Below, piece by piece: positions 5,816 through 10,102 of a DNA stretch of 10,102 nt. The number at the start of each line of letters is the position of its first letter. The stretch's first letter is position 1. Origin of the DNA: an uncultured Spartobacteria bacterium (lineage in GTDB: Bacteria; Verrucomicrobiota; Verrucomicrobiia; Chthoniobacterales; Terrimicrobiaceae). The notes beneath the pieces are model-generated. The model saw only the letters and a list, made by a program, of their open reading frames with translations, was not told where the DNA came from and ran no database searches. Made by a program: the position numbers and the translations under genes. The DNA lies in the NCBI GenBank assembly GCA_937960895.1, contig CALCJD010000114.1, forward strand, positions 1 through 10,102, in the 5' to 3' direction.

Positions 5816-7354
5816 GTGGTGAAAGGTTTTCTCGTCGCCCCGCTGCTGGCCGCGGCCGTCCTTGGGACCTGTCCGGCCTTGGAAGCCCCGGAAGCCGGAG
5901 CCCTGGCAATCCCCTACAGCGAAAGCGGTCACACGCCCAAACCCGCCGGCATCCAGACTTTTGCGATCCCGGGTTATTCGTTCGGGGATCCCACCCCGCA
6001 GGAGCAACTGACTCTTGAACTCATCAACCGCGCCCGGGCCAATCCCGCCGCCGAGGCGACCCGCCTGGGCATCAACCTCAATCAGGGCCTGCCGCCCGGC
6101 ACCATCTCCTCCACCCCCAAGCCTCCCCTCACCTTCGAGCAGGCCCTCCTCACCGCCGCCCGGGAACACTCGCAGTGGATGCTCGACACCGACACCTTCA
6201 GTCACACGGGCACCAACGGCACCAATGCCAAACAGCGCATGGAGAACGCCGGATATCCCTTCACCGGAAACTGGAGCGCGGGGGAAAACATCGCCTGGAA
6301 AGGCACGACCGGCACGGTCAACCTGAACGCCTACACCACGGCCCTCTACGAGCAGCTCTTTCTCAGTCCGGATCACCGGGTGAACATCCTCTCCGAAAAC
6401 TTCGACCAGATCGGGGTGGGCTTGAAGGAGGGCCAATTTTCCGCCAACGGCACCGACTGGAACACGGTCATGGTCACCCAGGATTTCGCGCGAAGCTCCA
6501 GTTCCCCGGTTCCGGAGGGTCCCTTTGTCACCGGCGTCGTTTTCCGCGATCTCAACGGCAACGGATTTTACGACATTGGCGAAGGTCTCGGAGGCGTCAC
6601 GGCAAAACTCGTCCCGGGCGACACCACCGCGACCACCTCCCTTTCCGGCGGCTACGCCATCCCTCTGGGCACCGATTCGGGTTCGATTTACGTGATCTTC
6701 AGCGGCGGCGAGCTGACCGAGGAAATGATTGTCCCGGCCGTCGTCATGCCGGGGATCAGCGTGAAGGCCGACCTGGTGCTGCCCGCCAATCCGTCCAAGG
6801 TTCCCGTCATCAGCCTTTCCGGTGATCTCAATTTCGGCTCGGTCACGGTCGGAAAATCCGTCACGCGCAAGCTGACCATTTCCAACACGGGCAAAGCCCC
6901 CCTCATCATCACCGGCCTCACCCATTCCGACAGCGCCTTCTCCGGCAATTTCAGCGGAAAGATTGCGGCGGGAAGGAAGCAAAAGGTGACCATCACCTTC
7001 CGGCCGGAAGCCCTGCAGACCTACAGCGGCACGATCACCGTTCTTTCCAACGCCGGCGGGATGCAGACCCTGGAGGAAACAGGCACCGGGGTCGCCGCCC
7101 CCGTGGTGGAAACGCCGGTGATTTCCCCCGACGGAGGCACCTTCTCCACCAAAAAGATCAAGGTGAGCATCAAGACGGCGACGCCAAAGGCGAAGATTCG
7201 CTACACCACCGACGGTTCCGAACCGACCGAGTCGTCGCCGAAGGCCCCCAAGAAAATCCGCCTGAAGGAATCCACCGTTCTCAAGGCCAAGGCCTTCCGG
7301 GCCGGCTACACCGAGAGCGCCACGGCCACGGCCGAGTTTCTCAAGGTTCCCTGA
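5816..7354 (+). CDS. Secreted CAP-domain protein with ASH-like and chitobiase-C-like domains
   Basis: The product has 512 residues. A signal peptide (about 1-21) is followed by a CAP/SCP domain (about 62-225) of the bacterial type, with the conserved pocket residues His130 (FSH), Glu157 (GENIA) and His187 (DHRVNIL). Next comes a small beta module with a calcium-loop-like DLNGNGFYDIGE (245-256), as in SdrD-B or carboxypeptidase-regulatory-like repeats. Then an ASH/choice-of-anchor-D-like immunoglobulin fold (about 331-427: LNFGSVTVGKSVTRKLTISN). Last is a chitobiase/hexosaminidase C-terminal-like domain (about 433-511: IRYTTDGSEPT). The domain calls are by eye. Bacterial CAP proteins are secreted and mostly uncharacterised; binding to polysaccharide or cell surfaces is plausible for the C-terminal modules. 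Two GTG codons stand in tandem (5816 and 5819) behind GGTAGG at 5805-5810; either could be the start, the second giving MKGF. There is no good lipobox. It is divergent from the PAP2 gene with 116 bases between. Confidence 0.9.
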   Translation: MVKGFLVAPLLAAAVLGTCPALEAPEAGALAIPYSESGHTPKPAGIQTFAIPGYSFGDPTPQEQLTLELINRARANPAAEATRLGINLNQGLPPGTISSTPKPPLTFEQALLTAAREHSQWMLDTDTFSHTGTNGTNAKQRMENAGYPFTGNWSAGENIAWKGTTGTVNLNAYTTALYEQLFLSPDHRVNILSENFDQIGVGLKEGQFSANGTDWNTVMVTQDFARSSSSPVPEGPFVTGVVFRDLNGNGFYDIGEGLGGVTAKLVPGDTTATTSLSGGYAIPLGTDSGSIYVIFSGGELTEEMIVPAVVMPGISVKADLVLPANPSKVPVISLSGDLNFGSVTVGKSVTRKLTISNTGKAPLIITGLTHSDSAFSGNFSGKIAAGRKQKVTITFRPEALQTYSGTITVLSNAGGMQTLEETGTGVAAPVVETPVISPDGGTFSTKKIKVSIKTATPKAKIRYTTDGSEPTESSPKAPKKIRLKESTVLKAKAFRAGYTESATATAEFLKVP

Positions 7355-7376
7355 AACGGACGCAGGTTTCTCCCAA

Positions 7377-7408
7377 CCGGCGGGATTCTGCCCCGCCGGG
7401 GCGGAATC
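7377..7408. terminator. Convergent-gene hairpin region, likely bidirectional terminator
   Basis: Between the CAP gene stop and the stop of the convergent gene lie two overlapping, mutually exclusive stems. One has arms CCGGCGGG (7377-7384) and CCCGCCGG (7392-7399) with a 7-base loop. The other has arms GATTCTGCCCC (7384-7394) and GGGGCGGAATC (7398-7408), 11 pairs counting one U-G, with a 3-base loop. Neither is followed by a long U-run. Location between convergent genes makes a terminator the best reading. Confidence 0.55.
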
Positions 7409-7412
7409 TAGA

Positions 7413-8279
7413 TCAGTTGCCCGGCAGCGTGGGAATGAGCGGCGCCACGGGTTTCTTGCCGCCCTCGGCCGCGTCCCAAGGACGGTCCGTTTCGTTCATC
7501 TTGAGCGAATTCATCACCACGAACAACACGGCGTCGAGCATGTCCGCGTGGGCGCGATAGACGTCGGTCACCCCGGCCGGCACCTCCCACATCGCGGGCT
7601 TCAGGGACGGACCAAACCGCAAATCGCGGATGTCCACCGTGGCGGTGAAGTCCGGCTGGGTGATGACAAAGCGTTTCGGCACGTAGCCGGAGCCGACCCA
7701 CATCTGGGCACGAAAGCCCTCCGCCCGGGCCGCCTTCGCAAGCTCCGGCATCAGGCCGGCCGTGATGACGCGGCATTCCTCACCGTTGAGCGGGGAAATT
7801 TCCGCCTGGTCGGCCTTGATGATGCTGAAGAGCGCCGGCAGGAAGATGGCCTGCTGCGGAGTGACCGGCAGGTAGATCGGGGTTTTGTTTTTCCGGGTCG
7901 GGGGCGGCTTCACCTTGAACTGCTTGAGCAGGAATTCGACCTTGGCGCCCGGCGTGGCCCAGACTTCATCGCCATTGCGGCAGACGGTGATTTCCTCGCC
8001 CAGCACCGGCGCCTGCAGGCGCACCTTGTCGGGAAACTCCACGGCGGCCTTCAATGTGGCGCCCTCCATCTGCTTGGGCAGGCGCCCGGTGACCTCGGTC
8101 ATGACGATCGTCATGGTGCACGCCCGGTTCGGACCGGTCGGCGCCAGCAGCACGCTCCAGAAGGGGGCGAACACCTTGCTGATCACGTCGTAGGGATTGT
8201 CACGCGGCGGCCCCTCCTGCGCCCGCACCAGGGGGATGCTGAACACAAGAAGGACGGCGGCCAGAAATCGAAGCGTCAT
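7413..8279 (-). CDS. Secreted protein of unknown function, possibly LolA/LolB-like fold
   Basis: The product has 288 residues. A signal peptide (LRFLAAVLLVFSIPLVRA, 3-20, cleavage likely after Ala20) argues for export to the periplasm. The mature part alternates short beta-strand-like stretches: CTMTIVMTEVTGRLPK (54-69), TLKAAVEFPDKVRLQAP (75-91), EEITVCRNGDEVWATPGAKV (95-114) and FTATVDIRDLRFG (211-223). This pattern, strands around a phrase about the substrate being loaded or measured, recalls the LolA/LolB/outer-membrane-lipoprotein-sorting fold, but I see no diagnostic motif, so the fold is a guess and no function is assigned. Two Cys (54 and 100, plus 169) occur in the mature chain. The start chosen is the ATG at 8279 because it gives the signal peptide directly; a TTG at 8315 would add 12 unlikely residues. 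It is divergent from exbB with 128 bases between, so it may share control with the Ton operon. Confidence 0.82.
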   Translation of the reverse strand: MTLRFLAAVLLVFSIPLVRAQEGPPRDNPYDVISKVFAPFWSVLLAPTGPNRACTMTIVMTEVTGRLPKQMEGATLKAAVEFPDKVRLQAPVLGEEITVCRNGDEVWATPGAKVEFLLKQFKVKPPPTRKNKTPIYLPVTPQQAIFLPALFSIIKADQAEISPLNGEECRVITAGLMPELAKAARAEGFRAQMWVGSGYVPKRFVITQPDFTATVDIRDLRFGPSLKPAMWEVPAGVTDVYRAHADMLDAVLFVVMNSLKMNETDRPWDAAEGGKKPVAPLIPTLPGN

Positions 8280-8393
8280 GTCCGGAGCAATAAACGGGAA
8301 CCGGTCCGGGGGCAACGGCTTTGCGCCGAAAATGCGGGGACGTCACGCCGGGCGGCGGAATTTTTTTCTCCCGGTTTGTGTCCGTTCTTGTTT

Positions 8394-8399
8394 AGGTGG
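8394..8399 (+). promoter_or_regulatory. Ribosome-binding site deciding the exbB start
   Basis: AGGTGG lies eight bases upstream of the ATG at 8408, a normal Shine-Dalgarno spacing. It overlaps the alternative in-frame GTG at 8396, which therefore cannot be served by it; this favours 8408 as the exbB start. Confidence 0.65.
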
Positions 8400-8407
8400 A
8401 TCGGGAA

Positions 8408-9163
8408 ATGACGGGTTTCTCGTTCACACTGGCAACGGGGTTGTATTATGCCTTTGAAAAATCAACCTTCGAAGGCAAAGCCGTACTGCTGGGGCTGTTC
8501 CTTGCGTCCATCTTCAGCTGGACGGTGATGGTGACGAAATTCCGCGTCCTGAATTTCGCGAAACGGCAGTCGGACCGCTTTTCCGCCGCGTTCCACCGCG
8601 ACCGGACACCGCTGCGGCTCTACGAACAGGGCGTCCGCTTTGACGGCTCCCCACTCTTTGAGATCTACGAGGCGGGCTGCCAGGAACTTTGCTTCCAGAT
8701 GCTGGGATCGACCGAGGTTGACGAAACCTACCGGGCCCGGCTGGAAAGCGCGGACAAGATCACACCCGCGCAAATGCGCGCCGTGCAGGCCGCCATGGAG
8801 CGCGCCATCGGCGAGGCGGGCCTCAAGCTCGAGTCCCAGATGATCATCCTGTCCACCGCGGTGAGCGGCGCGCCCTTCCTCGGACTGCTCGGCACGGTCT
8901 GGGGCGTGATGGACGCCTTCAGTGGCGTGGCCCAGTCCGGCAGCGCCAACCTTGCCGCCATGGCGCCCGGTGTCTCCGGCGCCCTCATCACCACCGTCGT
9001 CGGTCTCCTCGTCGCCATTCCGGCCATGTTCGGCTACAATTTTCTCGTCACCAGCGTCCGCTCCATGGTCGTGCAGGCCGAGAATTTCGCCGGCGAACTC
9101 GCCTCGGAAATCGAGCACCGTTTTGTGGAACACGGGACCCGCGAGGTCCGGAAGCCGTTCTGA
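8408..9163 (+). CDS. exbB: ExbB/TolQ/MotA-family proton channel subunit
   Basis: The product has 251 residues with three membrane segments (about 24-45, 147-170, 186-212) separated by a large cytoplasmic loop, the ExbB/TolQ topology. The hallmark stretches are GLLGTVWGVMDAF (159-171) in the second segment and TTVVGLLVAIPAM (195-207) in the third. ExbB forms the pentameric ring of the inner-membrane motor that uses the proton gradient to drive TonB. The in-frame GTG at 8396 would add four residues; the ATG is preferred for its ribosome-binding site. exbD begins two bases after the stop and a TonB-like gene follows, so the Ton rather than the Tol assignment is favoured. No confident promoter was recognised in the divergent region upstream, which contains a T-rich patch near 8360-8368. 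Confidence 0.93.
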   Translation: MTGFSFTLATGLYYAFEKSTFEGKAVLLGLFLASIFSWTVMVTKFRVLNFAKRQSDRFSAAFHRDRTPLRLYEQGVRFDGSPLFEIYEAGCQELCFQMLGSTEVDETYRARLESADKITPAQMRAVQAAMERAIGEAGLKLESQMIILSTAVSGAPFLGLLGTVWGVMDAFSGVAQSGSANLAAMAPGVSGALITTVVGLLVAIPAMFGYNFLVTSVRSMVVQAENFAGELASEIEHRFVEHGTREVRKPF

Positions 9164-9165
9164 TC

Positions 9166-9597
9166 ATGCGCCGCTTCAGCAATCGCAATGCCCTGCACTC
9201 GCTCACGGAGTTGAATGTGACCCCGCTGCTCGACCTGTGCTTCGTTCTGCTGATCATCTTCATGATCACGACGCCCATGATGGAAAACAGCGTCGACCTG
9301 GTGGTGCCCACCAGTTCCACCGCCAAAACGGAGGTGAACCCGGCCGAGGTCCAGATGATCGAGATGGACCGCAACGACGTCATCAAGCTCAACAACCAGG
9401 TCACCACCCTCTCCGACCTCGAAGTCCAGCTCGCCGCCCTCAAGGCCGCGGACCCGCAGATTTCCGTGATGGTCCGGCCCGACCGCGATCTCGCCATCCA
9501 GAAATTCGTCGGAGTCATGGACGTGCTCAAACGCGTCGGCATCAGCCGCGTCGGAGTCATGACACGGCCCGAGGAAACTTCGGAGAAGCCGGAATGA
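9166..9597 (+). CDS. exbD: ExbD/TolR-family motor subunit
   Basis: The product has 143 residues, the usual length. A short cytoplasmic N-terminus with LTELNVTPLLDLCFVLLIIF (13-32) leads into a single membrane helix; Asp23 matches the essential proton-carrying Asp of ExbD (Asp25 in E. coli). The periplasmic part (~45-143) has the usual C-terminal domain with VMVRPDRDLAIQKFVGVMD (101-119). It pairs with ExbB to couple proton flow to TonB. The start is two bases after the exbB TGA, which indicates one operon and probable coupling. Its stop overlaps the ATG of a 14-codon mini-ORF. Confidence 0.94.
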   Translation: MRRFSNRNALHSLTELNVTPLLDLCFVLLIIFMITTPMMENSVDLVVPTSSTAKTEVNPAEVQMIEMDRNDVIKLNNQVTTLSDLEVQLAALKAADPQISVMVRPDRDLAIQKFVGVMDVLKRVGISRVGVMTRPEETSEKPE

Positions 9598-9638
9598 CCG
9601 TCCGTCCCTCCGCTTCCGAGCCAGTCCGCTCACTCTGA
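9594..9638 (+). CDS. 14-codon mini-ORF bridging exbD and tonB (doubtful)
   Basis: An ATG overlaps the exbD TGA as ATGA and opens a frame of 14 codons (MTVRPSASEPVRSL) that stops three bases before the tonB ATG. The peptide has no recognisable feature. If translated, it could carry ribosomes from exbD to tonB, whose own start lacks a visible ribosome-binding site. It may equally be a chance frame in the 44-base spacer. Confidence 0.2.
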   Translation: MTVRPSASEPVRSL

Positions 9639-9641
9639 CCG

Positions 9642-10102
9642 ATGAACGACCCGCGCTTCCGGCGGAACCTCGTTATTGTCGCCCTCCTGCACGTCGCGCT
9701 GATCGGCGGACTTCTTTATTTTTCGATTCCCAAAGAGGTCGTTCCCGTCGGGGAAAACATCATTTGGATGGACCCCGGAGCCTTTACCGCGGCCGCCGCC
9801 GCGGAGATCAACACCGCGGACCCGGAGCCCGAGGACCAGCCTGAACCCACACCGGAACCGACTCCCGAACCCACCCCGGAGCCGCCTCCGCCCACGCCGG
9901 AACCCACCCCCGAACCTCCACCTCCAACGCCGGAACCGGTTCCGGCGGAGGACACCATTCCGCTGGCCACTCCCACGCCAACACCAACGCCAACACCAAC
10001 ACCAACGCCGACCCCCAAACCGACGGCCACCCCTACGCCCACGCCCAAACCCACGCCCAAACCCACGCCCAAACCCACGCCCAAACCGACTCCCAAACCC
10101 AC
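9642..10102 (+). CDS. tonB: TonB-like energy transducer, N-terminal part (3' partial)
   Basis: An ATG at 9642 opens a frame without stops to the end of the window (153 residues visible). A short cytoplasmic start with basic residues (RFRRN) precedes one membrane helix (about 10-29). His17 sits in HVALIGGLLYFSI, which lines up with HGAVVAGLLYTSV of E. coli TonB, whose membrane His is essential; the paired Ser is Val13 here. The periplasmic part is a proline-rich spacer: acidic Pro-Glu repeats (61-104), neutral Thr-Pro repeats (110-124), then basic Lys-Pro-Thr-Pro repeats (126-153). Acidic before basic is the same order as in E. coli TonB. The spacer lets TonB reach outer-membrane receptors; the receptor-binding C-terminal domain lies beyond the window. 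It follows exbD by 44 bases, completing an exbB-exbD-tonB operon. No Shine-Dalgarno sequence is visible before the ATG. Confidence 0.88.
   Translation, partial: MNDPRFRRNLVIVALLHVALIGGLLYFSIPKEVVPVGENIIWMDPGAFTAAAAAEINTADPEPEDQPEPTPEPTPEPTPEPPPPTPEPTPEPPPPTPEPVPAEDTIPLATPTPTPTPTPTPTPTPKPTATPTPTPKPTPKPTPKPTPKPTPKP
9978..10013 (+). repeat. Hexamer tandem repeat (Thr-Pro coding) in tonB
   Basis: About six units of the pattern CCAACR, the last one degenerate (CCGACC), run in frame and encode alternating Pro and Thr. A and G alternate at the sixth position without strict order. The tract is A-richer than the surrounding codons, where Pro is mostly CCG or CCC, which suggests expansion of a short DNA unit. 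Confidence 0.75.
10038..10102 (+). repeat. 12-base tandem repeat (Pro-Thr-Pro-Lys coding) in tonB, running off the window
   Basis: Four perfect copies of CCCACGCCCAAA begin at 10038, 10050, 10062 and 10074, followed by a copy with two changes (CCGACTCCCAAA, 10086-10097) and a partial copy at the window edge. Codon-level identity points to recent duplication or homogenisation. The copy number changes spacer length in four-residue steps without breaking the frame. Confidence 0.9.

Noticed and set aside
5696..6982. Long minus-strand open frame (428 codons) opposite the CAP-domain gene
   Set aside because: The plus-strand product has clear domains; the antisense product is Gly/Arg-rich and featureless.
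8280..8407. Promoters for exbB and the divergent gene
   Set aside because: Only weak -10/-35 matches were seen on either strand, with poor spacing to the starts, so none is reported.
8462..9633. Minus-strand frames opposite exbB and exbD
   Set aside because: Both plus-strand proteins match well-known families with conserved motifs; the antisense frames are by-products of codon bias.
9716..10102. Minus-strand Gly-Val repeat frame resembling a glycine-rich protein
   Set aside because: It is the reverse of the proline-rich tonB spacer, which has a start, membrane helix and operon context on the plus strand.
10038..10102. CRISPR-like array from regular repeats
   Set aside because: The repeats are direct, 12 bases long and have no spacers; they encode an in-frame proline-rich protein.

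Overview
The window reads as ordinary chromosomal DNA of a high-GC, diderm (Gram-negative type) bacterium. The evidence is a Ton energy-transduction operon (ExbB, ExbD, TonB), an Mla/MCE lipid-transport operon and several exported proteins. The style of the ExbB/ExbD/TonB set, and the secreted CAP protein with anchor-type and chitobiase-C-like repeats, suggest Verrucomicrobiota or a relative. That placement is inference from family resemblance and was not tested. I see no insertion sequence, prophage, CRISPR array, tRNA or rRNA. Gene density is high and the longest stretch without a gene is 277 bases.

Layout, left to right. (1) The 3' end of a peptidoglycan-binding-domain protein on the + strand (3-272) meets, tail to tail with one base between, a minus-strand pair: terC (822-1769), then a predicted exported lipoprotein chorismate mutase (274-825) whose ATG overlaps the terC stop as ATGA. 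(2) A 277-base gap (1770-2046) holds a post-mlaD hairpin, a second GC-rich dyad and a possible terC promoter. (3) A minus-strand block runs from a PAP2-type phosphatase (4986-5699, TTG start) through mlaE with a fused STAS domain (3827-4918), mlaF (3072-3827) and mlaD (2047-3075). The last three are joined by TAATG and ATGA overlaps. (4) Divergent from the PAP2 gene is a 512-residue secreted CAP-domain protein (5816-7354). It converges, through a GC-rich hairpin region, with a minus-strand secreted protein of unknown function that may have a LolA/LolB-like fold (7413-8279). (5) Divergent from that gene is exbB-exbD-tonB (8408 to beyond the window end). The tonB gene is cut by the window edge inside its proline-rich spacer.

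Most of the encoded proteins act in the envelope: lipid movement between membranes (MlaEFD), lipid-phosphate hydrolysis (PAP2), ion export (TerC), energy delivery to outer-membrane receptors (Ton) and exported or lipid-anchored proteins. I found no clearly new multi-gene system. The points most worth a second look are the exported chorismate mutase translationally coupled to terC, the PAP2 protein with two catalytic-motif substitutions, and a 14-codon mini-ORF bridging exbD and tonB.
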